Source: Isoetes taiwanensis (taxonomy: Eukaryota; Streptophyta; Lycopodiopsida; Isoetales; Isoetaceae). Taken from it: a DNA stretch of 64,000 nucleotides. The stretch is taken from positions 11,637,234-11,701,233 of the forward strand of contig JAJEKV010000005.1 in assembly GCA_021234155.1 (NCBI GenBank). Reading direction: 5' to 3'. The notes beneath the pieces were generated by a model. The model made no database searches and was not told the origin of the DNA. It saw nothing but the letters and a program-made list of their open reading frames with translations. Made by a program: the position numbers and the translations under genes. Positions 1 through 10,087 of this stretch are shown one piece after another (position 1 is the stretch's first letter; each line of letters starts with the position of its first letter).

Positions 1-2
1 AA

Positions 3-206
3 AGTGTGAAACAGTATGTGGAAAGATTTAACTCATATTTGCTGGTGTGTAATAGGAACCATGTTTCCCACCCAACTTTGCATCTAGTTGCTTCCTTTAT
101 CAGAGGTTTGATGCCCAGGCCTAAGATCTATAGGAAGTTATTAAAACTTCAAAAGTTTGGTGAGCTAGATTCTATCCATAAGACATTTGTAAAGGCTGTA
201 GATTGA
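3..206 (+). CDS. gag: gag capsid-region fragment, ends at in-frame TGA
   Basis: This is the 3' part of a retrotransposon gag capsid domain. The helix-rich wording FNSYLL, then FIRGLMPRPKIY, then LQKFGELDSIHKTF matches the C-terminal half of the Ty3-type capsid family, which packages the element RNA. The frame is already open at the window edge, so the true start is to the left. It stops at TGA (204-206), but the next 150 codons follow in the same frame and clearly continue gag. The stop is therefore a nonsense change or a sequence error. Family assignment comes from context and the downstream zinc knuckles; the capsid match alone is weak. Confidence 0.6.
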   Translation, partial: SVKQYVERFNSYLLVCNRNHVSHPTLHLVASFIRGLMPRPKIYRKLLKLQKFGELDSIHKTFVKAVD

Positions 207-668
207 GTAGAAATGCTAAGCTATTTGCCTGATGAGGAAGTCAGAGATCCATTCTACCCTCCTCATCATGATACTGAGCAGGAGTTACATTGTGCTAATG
301 CTGCCCCTGTGTATGCAGTTCAGAAGGAAAAGAAGAAGCCAAAAGCTGAAGAGTTAGACCCTCAGGTTTCAGAAATGAAATCTGAGATAAGTAAGGTATC
401 TGAAGCTCTTTTAGAAGTTACTAAACAACTCATGGAGTTAAAAAATAGTAATAATGCTCCTTCTTCTAGCTCTACCATACCTGAATGCACAAACTGTGGT
501 AAGCCCTATCATAGGGCTGAAAATTGCTTTGCAAGATCTTGTCCTAAATGTCACAAAAGGGGCCATTTTGGTAGAGAATGTCCTGTTTGTTCTTTTTGTA
601 AAGAGATAGGTCATGAGGAGAAGTTCTGCAGTGTCAAGAATTACCTTGCAAAGCAAGAAATGAAATGA
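207..668 (+). CDS. gag: gag nucleocapsid part with three CCHC zinc knuckles, cut by the LINE
   Basis: This continues the gag frame after the TGA at 204-206. A lysine- and glutamate-rich segment (PKAEELDPQVSEMKSEISKV) is predicted coiled coil and is followed by a Ser/Asn-rich linker. Three CX2CX4HX4C zinc knuckles then follow: CTNCGKPYHRAENC, CPKCHKRGHFGREC and CSFCKEIGHEEKFC. Zinc knuckles bind the genomic RNA during packaging. Three in a row is more than the one or two usual in plant Ty3/gypsy elements. Around 655-665 the frame runs into an ATGAA/GAAAT repeat that is the tail of the inserted LINE, so the last residues and the stop at 666-668 belong to the LINE. Gag-pol sequence resumes near 5,213. 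Confidence 0.75.
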   Translation, partial: VEMLSYLPDEEVRDPFYPPHHDTEQELHCANAAPVYAVQKEKKKPKAEELDPQVSEMKSEISKVSEALLEVTKQLMELKNSNNAPSSSSTIPECTNCGKPYHRAENCFARSCPKCHKRGHFGRECPVCSFCKEIGHEEKFCSVKNYLAKQEMK

Positions 669-708
669 AATGAAATGTTGTATTTAATACGTCTGCAGAC
701 CACCAGGT

Positions 709-1863
709 CTATGAGACGTTCAAATATGTACACTCAACATTATAAAACATGTCTTCTAATGCATCCTCTGACATAAATGCATTAGACTCTCCCCATCCCT
801 CATCAATTTCAACATTACCTTCTTTATCACGTAATAACTGTTCTCTCTGCGCTAATACTTCTTTCAGATACTTCCCAACTTTTGTCCCAGGTAAGTCAAA
901 AAATTCCAGCAATGAGTTTGAATGAATGTCATGCTTGTGGCGAGCCCCATTGTAGGACGGACATCTTATGATCACATGCGCTTCATCTTCAACTTCCTGC
1001 ATATCACATAACTTGCACAACCTTAACTCATGTGGAATATCACTCCAGCGCCCTACCTCAACCCCCAATCTATGCGAGCTAAGCCGCATCCTGCTTATCA
1101 TGTGCCTCATTCCCAATGATACACCTTCTTGAAGATACTTGGCCTCTTGAAGTGTGGGATTCATATATTTTCTGTAGAATTCCTTTTTTGTTTCCGGAAC
1201 CCTCCAGTTTCTTCTAATGAGATGCTGATGTACCCATCCCCAAATATTCGACCTATTCTCTTGCAGGCAATGAATATCTAAACTCCATTTCCTCGCCCAT
1301 TCCACAATGTCTGCATACCAACCCTTATCCCTTGTCTCCTCTAATGCACGTCTCGGTAAGCTTTCTTCTGCCATATCAAATTGCACCTTACAAAGATATG
1401 TGAGCATCCTGCATAAAGCTTCAGCTTCCATAGGCATCATACCACATTCCACAAGCAGCATGTCATACGGAGTTTGTGCCTTAGTTCCCAGTTCCGTTCT
1501 CAAGAATTTTTTTTGCACTTTCTCAATTTTTTTCCAAGAATCTGCAGACAAACCTGGACCCCATACCTCACATCCGTATAATAGAACCGGTTGTACCAAG
1601 ACACGAAACAAAGTCCTTTTCAAACTGAAATCCCATATTTCTGCTTTTCCACTTTTACGCTGCATACTGTATAGTGCTTTGAGCCCCCCATTTACTCTAT
1701 GTTCAACAGCAAGATTCCAACTAGGCCCTTTGTCCACATGTATCCCCAAATATTTATATGAGGTTACAATCTCCACAGGCTCCTCTTTAAAATAAAATTT
1801 AAGATGCTCAACTTTATTAGCTCCGAAGACCATCATCTTAGTCTTTGTCATATTCACCTGCAT
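709..1863 (-). pseudogene. LINE ORF2, 3' part: RT thumb and C-terminal zinc-finger region
   Basis: A 384-residue open frame continues ORF2. It begins at the segment after YADD (MTKTKMMVFGANK, then YKYLGIHVDKG), the usual RT thumb entry in L1-like elements. LLYGCEVWGPGL follows, as expected. Near the end CKLCDMQEVEDEAHVIIRC forms the cysteine/histidine C-terminal motif shared by many plant L1-like ORF2 proteins. It ends about 50 bases before the short CATTT tail. The frame itself is clean; it is classed as broken only because it is separated from the rest of ORF2 by frameshifts. Confidence 0.8.
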
Positions 1864-1872
1864 ACCTTTTGG

Positions 1873-2083
1873 TCACAGAAATAGGCCAAAGCATCTAAGT
1901 GCTTTTGCATGCCCGCAATAGAAGCGATAAAAGAACCACATCATCAGCATAAAGGAGCAATAAAACCACATAGCCAAATAAAGGGTCCCATCCCTCCATA
2001 TTCTCGCCATCCAAGCTTCTAGTTGGTCTATAAACAAACCAAACGAGGGGTGGGTGACAAAGGACACCCTTGCTTAACTCCAA
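1873..2083 (-). pseudogene. LINE ORF2, RT catalytic core piece (YADD) split over two frames
   Basis: Between the 5' and 3' parts of ORF2 the RT core is readable only by switching frames. One frame gives SFGLFIDQLEAWM, the palm segment after GCPLSP. Another gives LLLYADDVVLLS, which contains the catalytic Asp-Asp. A further shift near 1,864 is needed to reach the MQVNMTKTKMM segment. At least three frameshifts therefore lie within about 250 bases. Such clustering could be decay or local sequence error; the surrounding ORFs are intact, which leaves both open. Confidence 0.75.
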
Positions 2084-4059
2084 TATTGCTCTCCACTACT
2101 TCCGCACTCCTCGCACATGGGGAATGATAATTGGACTAAAACCTTCTCATAGAGTATTCTTACTGCTTGTCTAAGCTCAATTGGCACCTCTAGGGTTTCC
2201 ATTCTCTCCCATAAATAATGGCGAGATACTGTGTCAAATGCCTTAGCATAATCAACAAAACATGCATAAAGTGGTTTTTTCTTCCCTTTGACCCCATCAA
2301 CCATAGCACGCAAAGCAACTAAATGATCCACTGTGGATTTTTTAGGCCTAAAACCTGCTTGCCCAATGGCTCTGATATTATGCTCCTCTGACCAAGCACT
2401 CAGTTTGCAGTTCAGCATAGTAGCAAATAGCTTAGCATACAAGCTACTGACCAAAATCATTCTATAATTCCTTGGATCACCTTCATCTCCCGACTTATAA
2501 AGTGGAACCACTCTATTCAATTGCCAAGTGCGTGGAAATCCCTTATGCAATACAGTATTAAGTAGAGATAACAAGGTTATATGGACCGATTTACCTGCCC
2601 ATTTGAACATCTCCGCCACCAGACCTATTGCATCAGCAGCTTTCCCATTTGCAAGGTTACTTAAACCTTCTCCCAAGTTCTCCAAAGTGAAACACAAATG
2701 ATCATCCTGCAAATATTCAACATTACTGGTTTCATTAATGCCTGGCATATGGTAAAGTTCATGTACTTGGCAGAGCAGGGCTGCTGGATCCAAATGAGTA
2801 TCATGCTGCATTCTAGTTTTCAATTTATTCCAAAACTGCTTGGGGTTTACGATAAGGTCCGCAACCAAGTCTTTCTGTCTTTGAAAGTCATGACTTTTCT
2901 TTTTTGACTTGGTTAATGCCACATACTCTTTTTTAAGCCTCCGTCTATCTTCCCCTTTTGCTTTTTTATATTCTGCTCGCTTAGCTTTGCATGATGCATC
3001 AAACCAGCCATTACATGGCAATCCTCTCAATTTTCTGCGTGAGACAAAACAGTCAGTAGCAGCATCTAGTACCAAGTTTGCTAATTCTTTACTCAAATTT
3101 TCAATATCACTAGACCAAATTTTTTCAGATGCCTTCTCTTCACACTTTTTCATGTATTTCTCTGCCTTGCGAAAGTCCATATGTATCCTTGACTTCATGG
3201 TGCTAGTTTCCTGGCTTGGCTTATATTTACATGTATGTAACACAACTGTTATCGGGGCATGATCAGAAATTTTCTCCATCTCTTCCCCTACATACATGTG
3301 TAGCATCTGGTCCACAAATTGCGGTTTAGCAAGAACAAGATCCACAACACTAGCATTTCTACACGTACATCTACCTGTGTCAGGAAACATCTGTGTACCA
3401 TTATATATCACTAAATCCATACCACTACACATATTAAGGACGTGATTACCTTGAGGTGTAGGCCACCTTATTTTGTCTGCCGTAACCCTCTTCCAACCAT
3501 TTTGGCCCAATTCCTTGTCATCAAGCATCTCAACCCATATAGGGTCCCCCTCCATACTAGCTATAGCTGCCTGCTTGTTAGCGATTCGCCCATTAAAATC
3601 TCCCAATAAAAGAACATCACCTGCTAGCATTAAGGAAAGCACATCCTGCTCCAGATTAAAAAACGGATCATCTCTGTCTAGATGCTCTGTATTATAAACC
3701 GGGGATTCTCTCGGTGGAAAGTAACAACCTGCGACAAAAATCTTCCCTTTCTGGCCAAGCATTTCAATCCAAATGTGCTGCATCGAGCCCATACCTGTCA
3801 CTAGTTTTATCAAATGTCTCATATTTGTTCTGACATAACATGCTATTCCGCCGTGACCTTTTAAACGCCATCCTTTATTATACCAAACAGAGTGCAACAA
3901 AACAAAACCAGGAATGTCCGGTAAACTTTTTTCCTCGTTCTCACAGGTTTCTAAAAAGAATAGAACATCTACATTTTCAAATAATTCACCCATTACATCT
4001 ACTTTATATTGGCTAAGACTATTAATATTCCAACATGTTATTCTGGTGGTCTCAAATAC
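2074..4059 (-). pseudogene. LINE ORF2, 5' part: AP endonuclease and RT fingers/palm
   Basis: Coding starts directly after the ORF1 TAG, in the same frame. The first endonuclease strand (ITCWNINSL) lies upstream of the first available ATG (3991-3993), so that ATG is unlikely to be the true start. APE-type endonuclease residues are visible: LFFLET (Glu), LLGDFNGR (Asp/Asn) and SDHAPITV (SDH triad). It nicks target DNA for target-primed reverse transcription. RT motifs follow: RVVPLYKSGDEGDPRNYR, QAGFRPKKSTVDH and ACFVDYAKAFDTV. The frame breaks near 2,075-2,115, just before the expected GVKQGCPLSP block. The catalytic YADD lies in another frame downstream, so ORF2 is disrupted and probably inactive. 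Confidence 0.85.
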
Positions 4060-5190
4060 CTATGCGTCATTTTGGTCTTCTACCACAACTTTCCCACGCT
4101 TCCAGAATGCTTTTTTCCCCATTTGCCTTGCTTCCTTGAGTACCTGTACTTGAATTTTGTATTCTTGTAGCTGGTGCTTTGTAAGGTCGTCATTGATCCA
4201 AATTTTCTTCCCTTTGAGCATGGATTTCTTTTTCAATACATTGAGCTTATCCTCTCGTGAGCGAAACTTAACAATAATGTGTCTATCTCTGCCATTCTGC
4301 TTACCAATACGAAATGCGTCTGTAATGCCTGTATCCATTAGCTCAAGATCATTCTCACAGAAAGCTTGTACAATTTCTTTGGTTCTTTCTTTAGTTTGCT
4401 CCGGTATTCCAACTAAGCGGATGTTCAAAGCCTTTTCTTTTCTTTCTTGCTCCTCCATAAAAGATGCCAACTGATTTTGAATGTCTGATACATTTGTACT
4501 ATGATTTTCTGATTCTGTATCATCCTCACTGTCGTTGTCTCCTCTCATAACATCTTGTTTGAAAATTTCCAGTTCCGCTTGAATGCCCTGTTTAAATTGC
4601 TCCAGCTCTGCCATCAGTTTGCCTTGACATTTCTCGATTTCTGATTGTACATGGGCAAGCAAGAAGGTTTTGAGATCACTGACCATGTTTTGAACAGAAG
4701 TTTCCATTGATATCTTCATGGACAGGGTCGAAACTTCCATTGCTGCCCGCATTTGCCCAACTGCATCCAACAAATCCTTTTTGATGACCCCAACATCCCC
4801 CATAGTGTCAGAATCGGAATCAGAGTTATTTCTATCAGCTCTGATTACAGAGTTTTGCCCCAATACAGTCGTAGTGTCCCCTGTTTTACTAGATACAGCA
4901 GATGATTTAGTTTGCCCATTCGAAATATCCCCTGTTTTACTGGATTTCGTCACAGCAGAGGGTTTTTTTTGCCCTAATGTTACTGTTCGATCATCTTCTG
5001 CCATCAAGTCCCCTGTTTCTGCAGTGTTCTTGCCATTTCCGGCCATCAAATCCTCTTTTTCCGCAGTTTCGGCCATCAGATCCCCTGTTCCTGTCATTTT
5101 CGGCCCATTTTTGTTTTCAAGTTTTGCCTTGTGCCCAGCGACAGCATCCACGGCATCAACATCCTTCTGCCCTGACTTTTTCCTGTTCAA
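4060..5190 (-). CDS. LINE ORF1 protein: coiled coil plus RRM-like RNA-binding domain
   Basis: The 376-residue protein resembles L1 ORF1p, the RNA chaperone that coats LINE RNA. The N-terminal ~130 residues are low complexity with internal repeats (DLMAETAEKEDLMAGNGKN, then SSKTGD repeated). Residues ~135-215 are heptad-like (VQSEIEKCQGKLMAELEQF) and suit a trimeric coiled coil. An acidic patch (DNDSEDDTESE) precedes the RNA-recognition-like domain, which starts near residue 255 (ALNIRLVGIPEQ) and contains RHIIVKFRSREDK. The C-terminal domain includes KIWINDDLTKHQLQEYK. The frame is intact. It ends in TAG, and ORF2 continues in the same frame with no gap. Its 5' half overlaps an antisense open frame that is not a gene. 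Confidence 0.85.
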   Translation of the reverse strand: MNRKKSGQKDVDAVDAVAGHKAKLENKNGPKMTGTGDLMAETAEKEDLMAGNGKNTAETGDLMAEDDRTVTLGQKKPSAVTKSSKTGDISNGQTKSSAVSSKTGDTTTVLGQNSVIRADRNNSDSDSDTMGDVGVIKKDLLDAVGQMRAAMEVSTLSMKISMETSVQNMVSDLKTFLLAHVQSEIEKCQGKLMAELEQFKQGIQAELEIFKQDVMRGDNDSEDDTESENHSTNVSDIQNQLASFMEEQERKEKALNIRLVGIPEQTKERTKEIVQAFCENDLELMDTGITDAFRIGKQNGRDRHIIVKFRSREDKLNVLKKKSMLKGKKIWINDDLTKHQLQEYKIQVQVLKEARQMGKKAFWKRGKVVVEDQNDA

Positions 5191-5213
5191 ATCGACTGTA
5201 TCGACACCTGCAG

Positions 5214-8008
5214 ACTCAAAAGTTAAAGGTAAACAGGTGTCAAATGTTAGTTTTATTGAGACTTGTGCAGAAGAGCAAGAAGAACAAGATGTTATGGCTG
5301 TGCAAACACGTGCTAGGCTTCATTCAGGTACCTCTGCAAGTTCTGTTCCACCAATTACAGCTCCTAAGGTAACATTTCAACCAAATCCCCAGAATATAGC
5401 TCCTCCCCCTGCTCAAAGGTATAAACAGAAAGATTTTGAGCTTGATGAATTTGAATTACTTATGAAAAACTCCAAGGTTACTGTAGACTTACTAACCCTA
5501 TTGAGGATTGCACCATTATACAGGGAAAAGTTTATCAAGAATACCCAAAAGGTTGAAGAAATTGCTGCAGAAACTTGCAATAACATTTCTGTAGCCTTAC
5601 CTGAGCACACTGAAGATCCAGGTGCTTTTACTTGTAGTGCTACTATAGGTACTTCCCATCTAGATAAGGTCTTGCTGGATGGAGGTTCTTCTCTAAATGT
5701 CATGCCTTATCATGTTATGAAAGCACTGAATCTCAAAGTAGAAGACAATACTTCCATTGTTCTAAAATCCTTTTCCAATGCTAAGGTAGTACCAAAGGGA
5801 GTGGTGAGAAATGTGTCTGTTAACACAGGAGGCATCATTGTCTTAGCTACATTTGTGGTTGTTGATTTTGAGAATGTTAACCATGCTAACATCTATGATT
5901 TATTATTGGGAAGAAGGTGGATGAAAACAGTAGATGCTAGGCCTATATGGTCTGAAGGCACTTGCACTATTTCAAATGGAGCAACTTCCATTAAACTGGT
6001 AAACAAAACTGACCCTTCTGCTAATATTAGGTTTATAGATGTGGATATATTGCAGGAAGAGGAGCTAGGAGTTTACAGTTTGGGTTTAGATGTTGTTATG
6101 AGTGAAGAAGTTATCAATTTTACTCAAGTAGAGTTCTCTGATCCAAAAGAAAACAAGGCCTACCTTTGGTTTGATGGAGGTATGTCTAAAAAATTAGGGA
6201 TTGCTTCTTCTGCTGCTATTCTAAAGGATGCAGATCTTAAGCTGATGACTAAGGTAGGGAGGATTCATCCTAATATTTCTTCTAATGCAGCAGAGTATAG
6301 GGCCCTCATTGCAGGCCTACAGGAAGCAAGATTCATGAATATTTCTTATATTGTTATCTATGGAGACTCACAACTTGTTTGCAAGCAGATTTTGGGAGAA
6401 TATCAAACAAAGCATCAAGATATGGAGGATCTGAATACACAAGCTCGAGAACTGCTAACTTTTTTTGATCATTGGGAAATTTATCATATTCCAAGGTCCA
6501 AAAACTTTGAGGCTGATTCTTTGTGCAGGAAGACACTCTTAGAGCATCTATCTGAGGGAGCTATTGAGGAAGATGTCCTAGATGAAGATGAGCTCTCTCA
6601 ATTTCATCCTATCTTGACCATCAACCTAGCACAAGAGGAATCACACAAAGAGCTGGAAGTGCATAAGGGAGGTATGTCTAGGACCTTGCAAATGGGAGAT
6701 CTATATGATGAGGATGGCAAAGGTCAAATGATTAAGTACTTTGAAGATTGGGTGGATGTTTTTGCATGGGAATATTCAGAATTGAAAGGGGTTGATAAAG
6801 GCATTTGTGAGTTTGAGATAAAAATTCGTGAAGATACTAAACCTGTTATGCAGAGATTGAGAAGGATTAATTCCTCACTTTTAGATCTTATCAAGCAGGA
6901 ATTATTCAAAATGCAGGAGTCAGGTTTGATAGTTGATATTGTGAATCCCTCTTGGGTTTCTTGTATTGTTCCAGTTCTAAAAAAGAATGGCTCTCTAAGA
7001 TTATGTGTGGATTATAGAGATCTAAATAAAGCTACTGTTAAGGATTGTTACCCTTTGCCTTTTCTGGAAGAAATCCTTTATGCAGTGGCTGACAAGTCTA
7101 TGTACTCATTTTTGGATGGTTTCTCTGGTTTTAATCAGATTAGCATCAAAAAGGAGGATCAGCCAAAAACATCCTTCATTACTCCATGGGGAACTTATGC
7201 AATGAAAAGGATGCCTTTTGGATTAATGAATGCCCCTGCTACATTTCAGAGAGGTATGGATACTGTCTTTGCAAGCATGACTCCTGAGCAATTCAGAGTC
7301 TATCTTGATGATTTATGCTTAGGAACTGATACAAGTGATCATATTTCAGAGCTAACAAGGGTATTTACATTGTGCAGACAGACTGGAGTTAATCTAAATC
7401 CAAAGAAGTGCATCTTTTTGGCATCCAAAGGCCAGCTCTTAGGCCATGAGGTTTCTGCCAAAGGCCTTCAAGTAGCTGAAGAGAAGATCATAGCTTTAAA
7501 AAAGCTTCAAACACCCAGGACAATTAAAGAAGTCAAGGGATTTATGGGAATGACCTCTTTCTTAAGGGTGTATGTGCCTAATTTCTCTCACCTGATCAGT
7601 CCTATCTCTAAACTGACTAGAATAGGCCAAGTTAGTAAAAGAGAAAGTAAATATAGGCCTGTTGTTTGGATTGATGAGTGTGAAAAAGCATTTTTGCAGA
7701 TCATAGAGGCTATTTGCCATTCTACACTTTTAAAAACTCCAGACCTTTCATTACCATTTAAAGTGTATATAACCATTATTAAAAGGGCTGCTGGAGTTGC
7801 CATTTTGCAGGATAGGCACCCCATTGCTTTTGCAAGCAAGCAATGGTCTCAAACTGAAGAAAGGTATGCTAAGATAGAAAGGAGTGCTGCTGCTCTCATT
7901 TTTTTGATAGAAAGACAGGGACATCTTCTACAAAAATCCCAAGCCACTATCTACATGCAGCAAAACCCCCTGCCTTTTTTGTATGGCAAGAAATTAGAAA
8001 AACCCTAG
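5214..8008 (+). CDS. pol: gypsy pol, first part: protease, upstream RNase H, reverse transcriptase, decayed RNase H
   Basis: The open frame starts further left (4718), but codons before ~5,213 are antisense LINE sequence; gypsy sequence begins at VKGKQVSNVSF. The protease core LLDGGSS is at ~5,671 (DGG, as in Tat relatives). A complete RNase H domain sits at ~6,155-6,545 with all four acidic residues: WFDGG, AAEYRAL, YGDSQLV and NFEADSL. RT follows (~6,840-7,610) with LRLCVDYRDLN, YSFLDGFSGF, MPFGLMNAPATFQ and the active site YLDDL at 7,301. The usual gypsy RNase H (~7,740-8,000) is recognisable by RAAGVAILQ and HPIAFASKQWS, but TDAS is VYITII and the TDH motif reads MQQ. So the upstream domain probably supplies RNase H activity. 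The frame ends at TAG 8006-8008. Confidence 0.85.
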
Positions 8009-9475
8009 CTTCATAGATGGGCTTGTAGGCTCCAATCTTATGATTTAAAGGTAAAGGTCATTCATGTAATGAACAACCCGAGTTTATACTTACCTGCTGC
8101 CTACTTTGAACATGAGGAGGTTGTACAAGAAGAAGAAATGACTAACCTTGTGGTAAATGAGCAGGACTTGTCAGACATACAAGCTCAAGGTTGGCAACAA
8201 CCTATTAGGAGATTCCTTCAGTATCAAGAGATACCTTCTGAATTTTCAAAAAGCCAAGCTTACAAGTTTAAGTTAAAATGTTTGACTTACTCTTTGGTTG
8301 GTGACATTTTGTGCAAAGTAAACAGGGATGGTGTACTCTTAAGGTGTGTTGATGAAGATGAAGCTGCCCTGGTACTTGCTGAAAATCACAAAGGTGTTTG
8401 TGGAGGTCATTTTGTAGCAGACACAACTGCCAAGAAAATATTGAGGTCTGGTTACTTTTGGCCTCATTTATTTAAAGACTGTTATGATGTTATAAAGACT
8501 TGTCACCAATGCCAGATCTTTGGCAAAAGAATCTTGCATCCTGCTCCTCTTACAGGAATTGTCTCCCCTGGTCCATTTCAAGTTTGGGGATTGGACTATG
8601 TTGGCCCTATCAATCCCCCATCCTCAGCCCAGCATGAATACATTGTTGTGGCTACAGATCTATTCACTAAGTGGTCAGAAGCAGCACCCTTAAGGAAAGC
8701 AAATGCCCATACTACTGCTAGATTTTTGCATGAGAATATTTGCTCTAGGTTTGGCATTCCCTTTAAAATTTTGACTGATAGAGGCTCTACTTTTATTAAT
8801 GAGGTTATTAATTTCCTTGTTTCAAGCCTCAAGATCAAGCATGTGAAAAGCTCAGCCTATTATCCTCAAGGAAATGGCCAAGCTGAGTCTACTAACAAAG
8901 TGCTTAAGGGTATTTTGCAGAAAACAGTTTGCCAAAACCAAAGGGATTGGCACTTGAAATTATATGATGCTCTTTGGGCTCATAGAATTACCTCTAAAGC
9001 AGCTACTAATGCCTCACCTTTCAGTTTAGTATATGGAGTGGAGGTTGTTATTCCAGTCGAGTTAGAGATACCCTCTTTAAGGATGGCACTCAAGCTTGAG
9101 TTGGAGTTTTCTGAAGCCTTGAAGCACAGGTATGAAGTTCTGTTAAAATTAGATGAAGAAAGGTTTGTTGCAGAGAATTACAACTTGCTGAAGAAGGCTA
9201 AGAGTGCAGCAGCTTTCAAGGCTGCTCACAAACTACAAGACAAGTTTGCACCTATGGAATTAGTTTTAAAGTGGAATGTTGCAGATGAAGGAAAGCTTTC
9301 CAAGTTTGAAAATCCCTGGGAAGGCCCCTATCAGATTTTAGGAGATGCTGGCTGCTCATCTTATAGGTTAGCAGATCTTGGTACAGGCTTAGAGCTGCCA
9401 AATCCTATTAATATTCAACACCTTAAAAGATATTGGCCTCAGCATGCCTGCTTAAGCCTATTCACTTCTATATAG
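8009..9475 (+). CDS. pol: gypsy pol, second part: integrase, same frame after an amber stop
   Basis: The frame continues unchanged across TAG 8006-8008. The residues after it (LHRWACRLQSYD) are the normal end of the gypsy RNase H/connection region, so this is one polyprotein with a single nonsense codon. The integrase has the HHCC zinc domain (NHKGVCGGH, then CHQCQ, ~8,385-8,520) and a complete catalytic triad: Asp in GLDYVGP (8594), Asp in LTDRGST (8777) and Glu in GQAEST (8885). The last two are 35 residues apart (DX60DX35E). The C-terminal part includes NPWEGPYQILGDAGCSSYRL, the GPY/F module, and ends at INIQHLKRYWP. No chromodomain is seen. The first ATG after the stop (8069) could permit separate translation, but nothing indicates it. 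Confidence 0.88.
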   Translation, partial: LHRWACRLQSYDLKVKVIHVMNNPSLYLPAAYFEHEEVVQEEEMTNLVVNEQDLSDIQAQGWQQPIRRFLQYQEIPSEFSKSQAYKFKLKCLTYSLVGDILCKVNRDGVLLRCVDEDEAALVLAENHKGVCGGHFVADTTAKKILRSGYFWPHLFKDCYDVIKTCHQCQIFGKRILHPAPLTGIVSPGPFQVWGLDYVGPINPPSSAQHEYIVVATDLFTKWSEAAPLRKANAHTTARFLHENICSRFGIPFKILTDRGSTFINEVINFLVSSLKIKHVKSSAYYPQGNGQAESTNKVLKGILQKTVCQNQRDWHLKLYDALWAHRITSKAATNASPFSLVYGVEVVIPVELEIPSLRMALKLELEFSEALKHRYEVLLKLDEERFVAENYNLLKKAKSAAAFKAAHKLQDKFAPMELVLKWNVADEGKLSKFENPWEGPYQILGDAGCSSYRLADLGTGLELPNPINIQHLKRYWPQHACLSLFTSI

Positions 9476-10064
9476 ACATTTGTTCTAGCTTAGAATAGGT
9501 TAGTTTATAGCTTAAAGTTGAGGCTTTTAAATTTCTTTTGATTTGCATATTTCCTTTGAGGTTTAATAGTGCTTGTTTCTGTTTAGCTGCAGGGATGTGG
9601 CCACAGGGGATAAGACTTTGATTATTACCTACTAATGAGTTCTATGTTGTCATGACAGGGCCATTTGTCAAAACATTTCATCTGTCTTTTAAACTGGCTT
9701 ATTCTTCATAAGACCTTGCTTCTCCATTGGAGTTCTAGAGTGCTATCCATATATAATTTTCCATATCTTGCTTGGCACTCATGCTAACCTTGATTTACTG
9801 TCATATGCAGGTTCATTCTTTTCTCTTCCATTTCCACCTGCCCATAAGTTGCCTTACATTCCATTTCAGCCTTCTATTCTTTTATTATCATTCCCTACAA
9901 TGCTCTGCACCACATTTCCACCATAGCAGAGTTCATCTCATACTCATACCACTCACTTTCATTATTCTACATCATTCTGTCACCTGCACCAGTATCTGAA
10001 GATCCTCAGTCTAAGTTTACATCTGTTAGGCTGAGGGGACCAGCCTATTCTTTCCTTTGAGGAG

Positions 10065-10087
10065 ATGTTGCCCATTTTTGGCAACAT
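10065..10087. repeat. perfect 8-bp stem hairpin
   Basis: ATGTTGCC and GGCAACAT flank a 7-base loop (CATTTTT). It follows the purine run TTTGAGGAGA and lies about 590 bases after the pol stop, so it could mark the polypurine tract/LTR start. That placement is inference. Confidence 0.4.

Larger units (their letters stand above)
657..5213 (-). mobile_element. L1-type LINE inserted antisense inside the gypsy gag/pol boundary
   Basis: A non-LTR retrotransposon of about 4.55 kb lies on the - strand. It has ORF1 (4060-5190), ORF2 in pieces (709-4059) and a 3' tail of short CATTT repeats, read on + as the GAAAT repeats at 657-677. Its 5' end lies within about 25 bases upstream of the ORF1 ATG, so any 5' UTR is missing or very short. 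Gypsy coding sequence abuts both sides: zinc-knuckle gag to the left and the gag/protease linker to the right. I looked for a target-site duplication at the two junctions and found none that convinces. Insertion post-dates the gypsy copy. Confidence 0.85.

Noticed and set aside
657..677. GAAAT repeats as a target-site duplication of the LINE
   Set aside because: No matching copy at the other junction (~5,213); better explained as the LINE 3' tail.
1307..1795. 162-codon + strand frame
   Set aside because: Antisense shadow of LINE ORF2.
4718..5212. N-terminal ~165 codons of the long + strand frame that leads into gypsy pol
   Set aside because: They are the antisense of LINE ORF1 and merge by chance with the gypsy frame; the real gypsy sequence starts near 5,213.
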